Assembly (NCBI GenBank): GCA_902574995.1
Contig: CACGPP010000003.1
Coordinates: forward strand, 62,001-126,000
From: an uncultured Alphaproteobacteria bacterium
GTDB lineage: Bacteria; Pseudomonadota; Alphaproteobacteria; HIMB59
Direction: 5' to 3'
DNA: 64,000 nt
Shown: positions 19,496-29,461 of the stretch, piece after piece
Numbering within the stretch: position 1 is the stretch's first letter
Layout: every line of letters begins with the position of its first letter
Translations under genes and position numbers: made by a program
Notes under the pieces: model-generated
What the model was told of the DNA's origin: nothing
Seen by the model: the letters and a program-made list of their open reading frames with translations, nothing else
Database searches by the model: none

Positions 19496-20779
19496 ATGAA
19501 TATATGCGCCATTATTCTTTCTGCTGGAAAGAGCAAAAGATTTAAATCATCTAAACCAAAATTTCTTCATGAAATATCTGGTAAAGAGTTAATACAGTAT
19601 AATTTAGATGCACTAAATAAAATTAAACAAGTAAAAAAAACTTTTATTATTTCAAGTAAAGCTAATAAAAAATATTTCATTCATGAAAAAGTATTTATTC
19701 AAAATCCAATAGACGGTACTGGCGGAGCTTTTAAACAATTTTATAAGTACAATAATAAATTTGATTATTTTTTATTGACCTTAGCAGATACACCTATTTT
19801 CGATTATAAAATACTCTCTGATTTTGTTTCAAAAGGTGTAAAGAATAATGATGACTTATCAGTCCTTACACAAAATGTAAGAAACCCAAAAGGATATGGA
19901 AGAATAATTAAAAAAAATAATTTATTAATTAGTATTATTGAAGAAAATGAATGTTCAAACGAAGAGAAATTAATCAATGAGATAAATACTGGCATATTTT
20001 TAATTTCAAAAAAAGCTGCATTAAATTTAAAATTAATAAAAAAAAATAAAAATAAGAATGAATTTTACATTACTGATTTAGTAAATGTCTGTTTAAATAA
20101 AAAACTTAAAATGACTACTTTTTTAAATAAAGCCACAGTGATATCAGGTGCTAACACCTTAAATGAACTTAATAAATTAGAAACATTATCTCAAGATTTT
20201 ATAAAGAAAAAATTAATAGATAGTGGTGTTAGAATTATTCAGCCTAATACGGTTTATATAGAGAGCAATGTTAGTATCGCTCCAGGAGTAGTAATTGAGC
20301 CACATGTTGTTATAAAAAAAAATGTAAGCATCAAAAGTAATTCTATTATTAAGTCCTTTTCTTATATTGAAAATTCCACAATAGGTAATAACTGCTCCAT
20401 CGGCCCTTATGCAAGAATAAGACCTGAGGTTATTATGGCAGATGAGGTAAAAATTGGTAATTTTGTTGAGATTAAAAAATCAAAATTATCAAAAGGAGTA
20501 AAAGTAAATCATTTAAGTTATATCGGAGACTCATCTATAGGAACAAATAGTAATATTGGGGCCGGAACTATTACTTGTAATTATGATGGAAAAAATAAGC
20601 TGAAATGCAAAATAGGTAATAATACCTTTATTGGCTCAAATTCCTCTATTATTGCACCTGTTAATATAGGCAATAAAGCATACATAGCTGCAGGATCTGT
20701 AATTACTAAATCAATACCAAATAATCATTTTTCAATAGCTAGATCAAAACAGAAAAATAAAATTAATAATAAAAAATAA
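19496..20779 (+). CDS. glmU: Bifunctional UDP-N-acetylglucosamine pyrophosphorylase/glucosamine-1-phosphate acetyltransferase
   Basis: 'ICAIILSAGKSKRFKSSKPKFLHEISGK', left-handed beta-helix repeats, 'IGAGTITCNYDGKNK'. Confidence 0.94.
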   Translation: MNICAIILSAGKSKRFKSSKPKFLHEISGKELIQYNLDALNKIKQVKKTFIISSKANKKYFIHEKVFIQNPIDGTGGAFKQFYKYNNKFDYFLLTLADTPIFDYKILSDFVSKGVKNNDDLSVLTQNVRNPKGYGRIIKKNNLLISIIEENECSNEEKLINEINTGIFLISKKAALNLKLIKKNKNKNEFYITDLVNVCLNKKLKMTTFLNKATVISGANTLNELNKLETLSQDFIKKKLIDSGVRIIQPNTVYIESNVSIAPGVVIEPHVVIKKNVSIKSNSIIKSFSYIENSTIGNNCSIGPYARIRPEVIMADEVKIGNFVEIKKSKLSKGVKVNHLSYIGDSSIGTNSNIGAGTITCNYDGKNKLKCKIGNNTFIGSNSSIIAPVNIGNKAYIAAGSVITKSIPNNHFSIARSKQKNKINNKK

Positions 20780-22575
20780 TGTGCGGTATAGTTGGTATCT
20801 TAAATTCATCTTCTTTAAAGAATAACTCTATAGATATTTTAAAAAAGCTGGAATATAGAGGGTATGACTCTGCTGGCATTTCCTTGTTTTCAAAAGAACG
20901 AATAAAAACCATTAAAAGTGTTGGCAAAATATCAGAACTAAAAAATAAAGCTCAAAATGTATCAGATAAAAATTTTTATGGTGTGATAGGTCATACAAGA
21001 TGGGCAACACATGGAGTTGTTAGCAAAAATAATGCTCATCCATTTGCAAATGATGATCTTACTTTAGTTTGCAATGGTATAATTGAAAACTATAGAAAAA
21101 TTCAAAATCGATTTGTAGAAATTCCTAAAAATATTCAATCAGATACTGAAATCAGTTTTTACTTTCTCACCTATTTAGTCAATAAATATAAAAATTCAGA
21201 TGAAGCTATTAGAGTATTTAAAAGTGTAATTAAAGGAAACTACGCCTTTGTTATATTTATAAAAAAAAATAATTGTTTTTACTTATTAAAAAATGGTAGT
21301 CCAATCGCCTTATCACATAATAAAAACTCATCTTACATATGCTCAGATTCATCTATTTTATCTGATTATAGTGATAAGATTTATCATCTTAAAGATGGTG
21401 ATATTATTAAAATTCAGCAATCTAAAATATCAAGTTTAAATAAAGCTAAAATACTCTTTGAAAAAAATGAAATTAAACAAAACCCATATGATAAAGGAAA
21501 ATATCAACATTATATGTTGAAAGAGATTCATGAGCAGCCTGAAGTTATAAAAAATACTCAAAAAAATTATGTACAAGAATTTTTTAATGATTTTGAAAGC
21601 AAATTTAAAGATTTAATTTTAAACAAAAAAATAATATTTGTTGGATGTGGTACTGCATACCATGCCTGTTTAGTTGGTGAGTATTATTTTAATAAATATA
21701 CAAATATAGATACCTCATCAGAATTAGCTTCCGAGCTTAGATATAAAAAAATAAATAAATACGAAAAAATTCTATTTATTTTTATTTCACAATCTGGTGA
21801 AACCATGGATACCTTGATGGCTTTAAAATATATCAAAAAAAACAAACATTCCTCTATTGTCATCACTAATTCTTTACAGAGTAGTATGGTAAGGGAGGCT
21901 GATGTTACTATACCTACTTATGCTGAAAAAGAAGTTGGTGTAGCCTCAACTAAAGCTTTTACTTGTCAAATATTGAGCTTAGCCAATCTTTCAATTGAAA
22001 TTGGTAAAATGACAAATTCCATATCAAAAAAAGATTATAATAAGAATTTAACAATTTTAAAATTATTACCTACAAAGCTGAAAAAATTAATAAATGAATT
22101 CACACTAGAGGCAAAAAAAATTGCAAAAAAATTAAGTCAATCTGATACTTGTTATTTTATAGGTAGAAATATTGTATACCCAATAGCATTAGAGGGATCC
22201 TTGAAATTAAAAGAGATATCTTACATGCATAGCGAAGGCTTTCCTGGAGGAGAGATGAAACATGGCCCAATTGCATTGATCGACAAAAAATCATTAACAA
22301 TATGCTTATCGCCAAACAACGAATTATATGAGAAATCTATTTCTAATGCTGAGGAAATTGCTGCTAGAAATGGTAAGGTTATAATTTTATCGAGTGTTAA
22401 AATTCGCAGAAAATCATTAAATACACATAATGTAAGCCTACCTAAAGAAAACTTTATTGACACACCTTTCATTTATACTATTCCTCTGCAACTCATTTCA
22501 TATTATTTTGCTCTTAATGAGGGTACTGACATTGATCAACCAAGGAATCTCGCTAAATCAGTTACCGTTGAATAA
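20779..22575 (+). CDS. glmS: Glutamine--fructose-6-phosphate aminotransferase (isomerizing)
   Basis: 'MCGIVGILNSSS', 'RGYDSAGIS', 'TRWATHG', SIS domains, C-term 'PRNLAKSVTVE'. Confidence 0.96.
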   Translation: MCGIVGILNSSSLKNNSIDILKKLEYRGYDSAGISLFSKERIKTIKSVGKISELKNKAQNVSDKNFYGVIGHTRWATHGVVSKNNAHPFANDDLTLVCNGIIENYRKIQNRFVEIPKNIQSDTEISFYFLTYLVNKYKNSDEAIRVFKSVIKGNYAFVIFIKKNNCFYLLKNGSPIALSHNKNSSYICSDSSILSDYSDKIYHLKDGDIIKIQQSKISSLNKAKILFEKNEIKQNPYDKGKYQHYMLKEIHEQPEVIKNTQKNYVQEFFNDFESKFKDLILNKKIIFVGCGTAYHACLVGEYYFNKYTNIDTSSELASELRYKKINKYEKILFIFISQSGETMDTLMALKYIKKNKHSSIVITNSLQSSMVREADVTIPTYAEKEVGVASTKAFTCQILSLANLSIEIGKMTNSISKKDYNKNLTILKLLPTKLKKLINEFTLEAKKIAKKLSQSDTCYFIGRNIVYPIALEGSLKLKEISYMHSEGFPGGEMKHGPIALIDKKSLTICLSPNNELYEKSISNAEEIAARNGKVIILSSVKIRRKSLNTHNVSLPKENFIDTPFIYTIPLQLISYYFALNEGTDIDQPRNLAKSVTVE

Positions 22576-22642
22576 TGCTTAGAGGATTAATTAAACTTAA
22601 ATTAAAGTTGCAAAATAAATATAAAAATGTTCCGATAATATT

Positions 22643-22939
22643 ATGAAAAAAGTAATATTTCTTATTTTTATATCTTTTTTTTTTCAAATTTCTCAAGCTC
22701 AATCTGAAATGACTGAGAGACAAATATACACAGAGCTTTTTGCGGGTTGTGTGGAAGAGGGTGATGAGTATATGACACTTGGTGTACAATTTGAATACTG
22801 TGCTTGTGTCATAAGTAACATGTCTACAGATTTAACCTATGATGAATTTATGTTTTTTGTAGAGGGTAATGTAACAACAACAATTAATGAAAAAATTGAT
22901 AAATTTGCAGAAAAATGTATAGAAAAAGTGTATCAATAA
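22643..22939 (+). CDS. Small secreted protein with four cysteines in the mature region, unknown function
   Basis: Signal peptide 'MKKVIFLIFISFFFQISQAQS' then 'AGCVEEG...YCACVI...KCIEK'. Confidence 0.65.
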   Translation: MKKVIFLIFISFFFQISQAQSEMTERQIYTELFAGCVEEGDEYMTLGVQFEYCACVISNMSTDLTYDEFMFFVEGNVTTTINEKIDKFAEKCIEKVYQ

Positions 22940-22998
22940 GTACATGTGCGTCTTTAACTAAAGTTCGTCACCGTTGAATTAATTAAATACTATTTAAT

Positions 22999-24276
22999 AT
23001 GAATATCGAAGTTGATAATAAGATTTTAGCTAGTGTGATTGACGCTCGGTTTGGTGTCAAACCACAGCTTTCTTCTAATATCGAAGAAGCTAATTTTAAA
23101 CAAACTATTTTTTTTCCTCAGGATAAATTTAAATCAAATACATTTATTTCAGTGCCTTTAGACACCTATGGAATAATCAATAAATCTAAGTTATTTACAA
23201 GAGAACCTATTACAGGAGAACAAATAAATTATTTAATTAATGATAATGACTACTCGGTTAAAGATAATGATCCAGACATTAAAATTGAAACAACAGATTA
23301 TAAAATTTTTTATAGATTTGAAATTAATGAGTTTCAACACAAATACTGCTCATCATTTTTTACAAATTTAAAATTCAAAAAAATAAATATTGTTTTTCCG
23401 AATAGCAGCACAATACACTTTTTTTCAAGGAATATATCCCTTTTAAAAAAATATGTTAAGAAAATTACTAATAAAAAAATTCAAGAAAGTGATCTTATTA
23501 AAATCAGGGTCCCAACTGGTTTATCTATTTATTATTCAAAAAATAATAATACTAAAGAGATTATGATCAAAAATAAATCTTATTTGGGAATATGTTTTGA
23601 AATAGTTAATCTATTAAGCTTAAATACTTTAGATGCTAAGAATACATATAATTCAAGCAATAATAACAATTACTATATTAATATTCTTTTTTTTAATTTT
23701 TATAATTTTTTCCCTAAATTTTTATCTTTATTCATATTCAAATTTTTACTAAGGTTTAATAAATCTTACATATTTTCTAATCAAGTATTAGAAATCAATA
23801 ATAGTTTTAATAAACAAAATAATTTCTTTTCTAATATCATTGATGACAATCAATATCCTAGTTACTTATCAAAAGGAACTTTTTTCCCTAATTTAAAATT
23901 AAGTAATAAAAAGTATATTCACGAGTTAGTTAAAGATGATGATACGTACATACTTTCAAACAAATATAAAATAAAAAACATAAAAAATTTTATTTTTCTA
24001 TCTGATAATTCTGACAAAAATTCTTATAAAATCGGTAAAAGCTCATATGATTATTTAAATTTAGATAAATGTTATTATATCATAGACAAGCATGGCTTAA
24101 TTACCACAGTAGATATTGTTGATAATATCGGAATTATTAATCATGAAGATATTGTCCCAAAATATTCAGATAATAAACAATCCAGCATAGATAATTTTTA
24201 TGCTACAGGTTATGAGCCATCATTACCTAAATTAAAGCTACCCAAAATTTGGCCTTTTAAATCTAAAACCCAATAA
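22999..24276 (+). CDS. Orphan protein, Asn/Lys-rich, unknown function
   Basis: Complete 425-aa ORF in a single-strand gap between glmS and class-II DAHP synthase; no family recognised. Confidence 0.7.
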   Translation: MNIEVDNKILASVIDARFGVKPQLSSNIEEANFKQTIFFPQDKFKSNTFISVPLDTYGIINKSKLFTREPITGEQINYLINDNDYSVKDNDPDIKIETTDYKIFYRFEINEFQHKYCSSFFTNLKFKKINIVFPNSSTIHFFSRNISLLKKYVKKITNKKIQESDLIKIRVPTGLSIYYSKNNNTKEIMIKNKSYLGICFEIVNLLSLNTLDAKNTYNSSNNNNYYINILFFNFYNFFPKFLSLFIFKFLLRFNKSYIFSNQVLEINNSFNKQNNFFSNIIDDNQYPSYLSKGTFFPNLKLSNKKYIHELVKDDDTYILSNKYKIKNIKNFIFLSDNSDKNSYKIGKSSYDYLNLDKCYYIIDKHGLITTVDIVDNIGIINHEDIVPKYSDNKQSSIDNFYATGYEPSLPKLKLPKIWPFKSKTQ

Positions 24277-24317
24277 TTTCTTTTATTTAATACATTTAAC
24301 AATATAATCCTTGCCTC

Positions 24318-25667
24318 ATGAAATGGTCTAAAGATAGTTGGAAAAACTTTGAAGCAAAGCAAATGCCTATCTACGCTGATCAAGGTAAGTTAGACTCTGT
24401 AATAGAGGAATTATCCTCTATGCCTCCTTTAATATTTGCTGGTGAGACAAGGTCTCTAAAATCACAAATTTATCAAGTTCAAAAAGGAGAGTCCTTTTAT
24501 TTACAAGGCGGTGACTGTGCTGAGAGTTTTCAGGAATTAAACCCCAATACAATTCGAGATAATTTTAAATTACTATTGCAGATGTCTGTTGTTTTGACTT
24601 TTGCTACTAATAAACCGGTCGTTAAACTAGGGAGAATGGGCGGGCAATTTGCTAAGCCAAGAAGCTCAGACTTTGAAGAAAAAAATGGTCAAAAGTTACC
24701 TAGTTATCGAGGAGATATTATTAATTCATTTGAGTTTAACGAGCCCTCTAGAGAACCAGACCCTAAAAGAATGATCAGAGCTTATAACCATTCAGCTTCA
24801 ACTTTAAATTTATTAAGAGCTTTTGCTCAAGGTGGTTTTGCTAGTTTAACACAATTAAATAAATGGAATTTAGATTTTGCTGATAATTTTGATACAACAA
24901 AAAAATTTAAAGAGTTATCTGAAAAGATTGCAGAAAGTATAAAATTTATGAATGCCTGTGGTGTAAATGAAAAAAATACAAGAGAACTAAGAGAGACAGA
25001 TTTTTACACAAGCCATGAAGCACTTCTTTTACCTTATGAACAAGCTTTTACAAGAATAGATAGCACTACAGGTGAGTGGTACAATGTAAATTCTCATTTT
25101 TTGTGGGTTGGAGATAGAACTAGAGATCCTAATGGTGCACACATACACTATTTAAGTGGCATAAAAAACCCTTTAGGTCTTAAAGTAGGACCATCCACAA
25201 CCATTGATGATTTAAAAAAAAATATTGAGATACTGAATCCTGAAAATGAGGGTGGGAGACTTACACTTATTGTTAGAATGGGAGCAGATAAAATTAACTC
25301 AAAGTACCCTGATTTATTGAAAGAAATTAATAAACTTGGTCTTAATCTTACATGGATATGTGATCCTATGCATGGAAATACATCTACGAGTAAATCTGGC
25401 TATAAAACAAGAGCTACTGAGAATATTTTTAAAGAAATTCAGTCTTTTTTTGAAATTCATAAATCAGAGGGTTCAGTCGCAGGAGGCGTTCACCTCGAAT
25501 TAACAGGTTTAGATGTAACTGAATGTGTCGGTGGACCTGATGATATTAAAGATGAAAATTTAGGTGATAGGTATCATACGTTTTGTGACCCAAGACTAAA
25601 TGTTAATCAATCATTAGAGCTATCTTTTCTTCTGGCTGATTTATTATCTAATGGCGAAATGAATTAG
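24318..25667 (+). CDS. Class II 3-deoxy-7-phosphoheptulonate synthase
   Basis: 'FLQGGDCAESFQE'-like 'YLQGGDCAESFQELNPNTIRDNFKLLLQMSVVLTF', 'KLGRMGGQFAKPRS', 'CDPMHGNT', 'GGVHLELTGLDVTECVGG'. Confidence 0.95.
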   Translation: MKWSKDSWKNFEAKQMPIYADQGKLDSVIEELSSMPPLIFAGETRSLKSQIYQVQKGESFYLQGGDCAESFQELNPNTIRDNFKLLLQMSVVLTFATNKPVVKLGRMGGQFAKPRSSDFEEKNGQKLPSYRGDIINSFEFNEPSREPDPKRMIRAYNHSASTLNLLRAFAQGGFASLTQLNKWNLDFADNFDTTKKFKELSEKIAESIKFMNACGVNEKNTRELRETDFYTSHEALLLPYEQAFTRIDSTTGEWYNVNSHFLWVGDRTRDPNGAHIHYLSGIKNPLGLKVGPSTTIDDLKKNIEILNPENEGGRLTLIVRMGADKINSKYPDLLKEINKLGLNLTWICDPMHGNTSTSKSGYKTRATENIFKEIQSFFEIHKSEGSVAGGVHLELTGLDVTECVGGPDDIKDENLGDRYHTFCDPRLNVNQSLELSFLLADLLSNGEMN

Positions 25668-25681
25668 TTTTCTTATTCATA

Positions 25682-26809
25682 ATGAATAAAAAAACAAATT
25701 CAAATTTAATTAATAATTTTACTGATAATTATTTTTTAAAAACAAAAAAAATTATCCAAAAGTATGGAGACATAAAAGTTACTTATGCTGTTTTTATTCG
25801 TAGACCAGGTGTTATAGCATTAAAACTAGCAATAAATTGGATAAAACAAATTTCAAAAGACAGAGGTATTAAAGTATCAACTTCTAGCCCATTCAATGAG
25901 GGTGACCATTTTGGTGCTGGAGAACCAATTCTTTATATTAGGGGATCTTTTAAGCATATAGTCGATTTGGAAACTTTACTCCTACAAAAAATTGGTCCAG
26001 CTTGTATAGCAGCAGCTAATGCATATCAAATGTGTTTAGACTTGCCTAAAACGTCCTTTATAGCTATGGATGCAAGACATTGTGCAGGTACAGAGATGTC
26101 TGAATTAATGTCATATGCGGCATCAGTAGGATCAAAATCAGCAAAAAGAAAAAAAGCTAAAGGCTTTATTGGAACATCGATAGATGCAACATCACATTAT
26201 TTTCAATCTAATAAAGCATTAGGAACGATGCCACATGCATTAATAGGATATGCAGGATCTACTCTTGAGGCAGTAAAGATGTTTAATGAAACATTTCCAA
26301 AAGATGATTTAGTTGTATTGCCTGATTATTTCGGTAAGGAAATTACTGACTCTATTCAAGTTTGTAGCCACTTCGATAAGTTGTCTAAAGCAGGAAAAGT
26401 AATGATAAGACTTGATACCCCAAATGGAAGATTTATTGAGAATCTTGATACCTCAAAATCATATGAGGTCTTAGAAAAACACGCACCCGGTTCAATCAAA
26501 GAATACAGATCTGACAAAGAGTTAAAACACTTAGTTGGGCCTGGAGTCTCTGCTGCATCTTTGTGGTATTTGAGAGCACAACTTGATAATTTTGGTTTTA
26601 AAAAAGTAAAAATTATTGCATCTAGCGGATTTACAAATGAGAAATGCAAGGCAATGTCTTTAGCCAAAGCTCCAATAGATGTCATAGGAACTGGAAGTTA
26701 TCTACCAGAAAAGTGGTCAGAAACATATGCAACTGCTGATATTATAAAATATGGTAATTCCTCTAGAGTAAAAGTTTCAAGAGAATACCTCTTAAAAAAA
26801 GTTAAATGA
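25682..26809 (+). CDS. Nicotinate phosphoribosyltransferase family protein
   Basis: 'MDARHCAGTEMSELMSYAASVGS', 'GTMPHALIGYAGST', 'IIASSGFTNEKC', 'DVIGTGSYLPE'. Confidence 0.85.
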   Translation: MNKKTNSNLINNFTDNYFLKTKKIIQKYGDIKVTYAVFIRRPGVIALKLAINWIKQISKDRGIKVSTSSPFNEGDHFGAGEPILYIRGSFKHIVDLETLLLQKIGPACIAAANAYQMCLDLPKTSFIAMDARHCAGTEMSELMSYAASVGSKSAKRKKAKGFIGTSIDATSHYFQSNKALGTMPHALIGYAGSTLEAVKMFNETFPKDDLVVLPDYFGKEITDSIQVCSHFDKLSKAGKVMIRLDTPNGRFIENLDTSKSYEVLEKHAPGSIKEYRSDKELKHLVGPGVSAASLWYLRAQLDNFGFKKVKIIASSGFTNEKCKAMSLAKAPIDVIGTGSYLPEKWSETYATADIIKYGNSSRVKVSREYLLKKVK

Positions 26810-28137
26810 TAGTTACACGTTTTGCCCCGAGCCCAACTGGTCACCTGCACTTAGGAAATATGAGATCTTGCTTTTTAAATTGGGCATATTCAAAAAAAAA
26901 TAATGGTAAATTTATTCTTAGATATGACGACACTGATCAAGAGAGAAGCAAAGATGAATATGTAAAATCCATAGCATCTGATCTTGATTGGTTAAAAATA
27001 AAATATGATGAAACTTTTTATCAAAGCAAAAGAATTGAGAGATATAATGAACTTTTCGATCAATTAATTTCTTTAAAATTTGTTTACCCATGTTTTGAGT
27101 CAAGTGAGGATTTAGATATAAAAAAAAAGTTGCAGTTAAAAGCAGGAAAACCTCCAATTTACGATAGATCCTCATTAAATTTATCTAAAGAAGAAATTGA
27201 AAAAAAAATAATTAATGGTAATCAGCCTTATTGGAGATTTAAGCTTTCACACACTAAAATTAAATGGAATGATTTAGTAAAAGGAGAGACCGAAGTAGAT
27301 CTAGCTTCTCAATCAGATCCTGTTTTAAGAAGGGCTGATGGTAGCTACCTCTACCATTTTCCAAGTGTCGTCGATGATATAGATATGAAAATATCTCACA
27401 TTATTAGAGGCGAAGACCACTTAACTAATTCAGCAATTCATTTAGAATTATTTAAATGTTTAAATTCTGATTTACCTTCATTAGGTCACAATCCATTAAT
27501 GCTTAATGAGGATGGAACAAAACTAAGTAAGAGAAATCTGGACTCAATTTCACTTAAGCAATTTAGAAACAGTGGATATACAGTTAACAGTATTCTATCT
27601 TATTTGTATTCACTTGGTTTAAGCTCAGATTATGATTTTGAAACGATTTTAGAGAATAATTTTAGAGATTTTAATTTAGAGGATATTTCTAAAAACTTAC
27701 CAAAAATTGATATTCATAAAATTGACTTTTTTCAAAAAAATTCATTAAGGTCAATGAATTTAAAAGGTTTAAATAATGAATTCCCTGAACTAGAGGAGTT
27801 GGCTTTAACTGAAACCGAGTGGGAACTTATTAAAGAAAATGTTGAAAAATATGAAGATATAAGAAATTTATGGAATATTATTAATAGAAGAGAAATTAAA
27901 ATTCAACCCTCAAGTGACTTTATCAAACTTTTGATTGAAAATTTGAATGGTATTTCAAATTTTAGTTTTGATGAATATGTCAATTACTTAATGAGCATTG
28001 ATAAATCACTATCAAAAAAAGAAATATTTACTAATACACGTTATATACTTACAGGTAATCAAAATGGCCCATCTGTTAAAGACCTATATAATTATTTTGG
28101 CCACGAAGGTTTAAAAAAAATTTTAAATGAATATTAA
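26806..28137 (+). CDS. gltX: Glutamyl-tRNA synthetase
   Basis: 'RFAPSPTGHLHLGNMRSCFLNWAYSKK', 'GTKLSKRN' (KMSKS-type). Confidence 0.93.
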   Translation: MIVTRFAPSPTGHLHLGNMRSCFLNWAYSKKNNGKFILRYDDTDQERSKDEYVKSIASDLDWLKIKYDETFYQSKRIERYNELFDQLISLKFVYPCFESSEDLDIKKKLQLKAGKPPIYDRSSLNLSKEEIEKKIINGNQPYWRFKLSHTKIKWNDLVKGETEVDLASQSDPVLRRADGSYLYHFPSVVDDIDMKISHIIRGEDHLTNSAIHLELFKCLNSDLPSLGHNPLMLNEDGTKLSKRNLDSISLKQFRNSGYTVNSILSYLYSLGLSSDYDFETILENNFRDFNLEDISKNLPKIDIHKIDFFQKNSLRSMNLKGLNNEFPELEELALTETEWELIKENVEKYEDIRNLWNIINRREIKIQPSSDFIKLLIENLNGISNFSFDEYVNYLMSIDKSLSKKEIFTNTRYILTGNQNGPSVKDLYNYFGHEGLKKILNEY

Positions 28138-29461
28138 TCTTTTTAACACTTTAACCAAAAAAAAAGAAAAACTTATACCTATTAACTCATCTGCAGTTAA
28201 GATGTATGCTTGTGGACCCACCCTTTACAGTAATCCACATATAGGAAACTTCAGACCAATTATAGTTTTTGATATCTTATTTAGAGTCCTAAGACTAATT
28301 TTTGGAGAGGATAGTGTACGTTACGTCAGAAATATAACAGACATTGATGATAAAATTATAGATAAAGCCAATGAACTTAAAATATCGACAGATGAGTTGG
28401 TACATTCTACTCAAAAAATATATCAACAAAATCTAAGTTCTTTATCAATATTATCTCCAACACATGAACCAAAAGCCACAGATTATATTTCAAAAATGAT
28501 TGAGATGATTACATCTCTTATTGAAAAAAAATATGCCTATGTATCTGAAGGACATGTTTTATTTGAAGCAAAGAAATTTAAGGGTTATGGTTCTCTCTCT
28601 AAATTCTCATTAAAAGACATAATATCTGGTGCAAGAGTAGAAGTTGCCGATTACAAAAAAAATCCTGAAGATTTTGTCCTTTGGAAACCATCAAAAACAA
28701 ATGAACCTCATTGGGATAGCCCATGGGGCAATGGTAGACCTGGATGGCACATAGAGTGTTCAGCTATGATTTCAGAATTACTTGGAGAAACCATTGATAT
28801 CCATGCGGGCGGTATTGATCTTATTTTTCCACATCACGAGAATGAAATTGCTCAGTCAACATGTTGTCATGATAAAAAAATGTCGAACTTTTGGCTCCAT
28901 AATGGATTTATAAATTTTAAGGGTGAAAAAATGTCAAAATCTTTAGGAAATACCTCAATTGTTAATGATTTATTATCTAAACACGATCCTGCTGTTCTCA
29001 AATATTCACTACTGACTACTCATTATCGTCAACCACTTGATTTTTCAAACGATCTTATAAGTTATAGTGAAAACATCATTAACAAGTGGAGAGAACATAT
29101 TAAAGAGGTTAATAGCAAAGAATTAGACTCAGAATTTGTTAATGCACTTTTAGATGACCTAAATACCCCAAAAGCACTGATGAGATTACAGCAAATAATA
29201 GCTAACATTAAAAAAGACAAGAATAATGATGATTTATTAGCTCATTTTAATAATGGTTTAAGTTTACTAGGATTAAATCCTAGTTTTAATAAAACAGATT
29301 TAAACCTTGATAAAGAATTTATTGAAAATATGATATCTCGCCGACAAGAGGCTAAAAAAAATAAAGACTTTGAACTAGCAGATAAAATTAGAGATGAGTT
29401 ATTTAAACAAGGGATTGTTTTAGAAGACACCATAAATGGCACAACATGGAAGAAAAACTAG
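28127..29461 (+). CDS. cysS: Cysteinyl-tRNA synthetase
   Basis: 'MYACGPTLYSNPHIGNFRPIIVFDILFR', 'GWHIECSAM', 'HHENEIAQS', 'KMSKSLGN'. Confidence 0.96.
   Translation: MNINLFNTLTKKKEKLIPINSSAVKMYACGPTLYSNPHIGNFRPIIVFDILFRVLRLIFGEDSVRYVRNITDIDDKIIDKANELKISTDELVHSTQKIYQQNLSSLSILSPTHEPKATDYISKMIEMITSLIEKKYAYVSEGHVLFEAKKFKGYGSLSKFSLKDIISGARVEVADYKKNPEDFVLWKPSKTNEPHWDSPWGNGRPGWHIECSAMISELLGETIDIHAGGIDLIFPHHENEIAQSTCCHDKKMSNFWLHNGFINFKGEKMSKSLGNTSIVNDLLSKHDPAVLKYSLLTTHYRQPLDFSNDLISYSENIINKWREHIKEVNSKELDSEFVNALLDDLNTPKALMRLQQIIANIKKDKNNDDLLAHFNNGLSLLGLNPSFNKTDLNLDKEFIENMISRRQEAKKNKDFELADKIRDELFKQGIVLEDTINGTTWKKN

Noticed and set aside
22561-24300. Tn7-like element or genomic island downstream of glmS
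   Set aside because: No transposase, integrase or terminal repeats; only a short partial repeat, reported as a low-confidence finding.
26356-26685. 109-aa antisense ORF in the nicotinate phosphoribosyltransferase gene
   Set aside because: Opposite a well supported CDS; no start context or domain.
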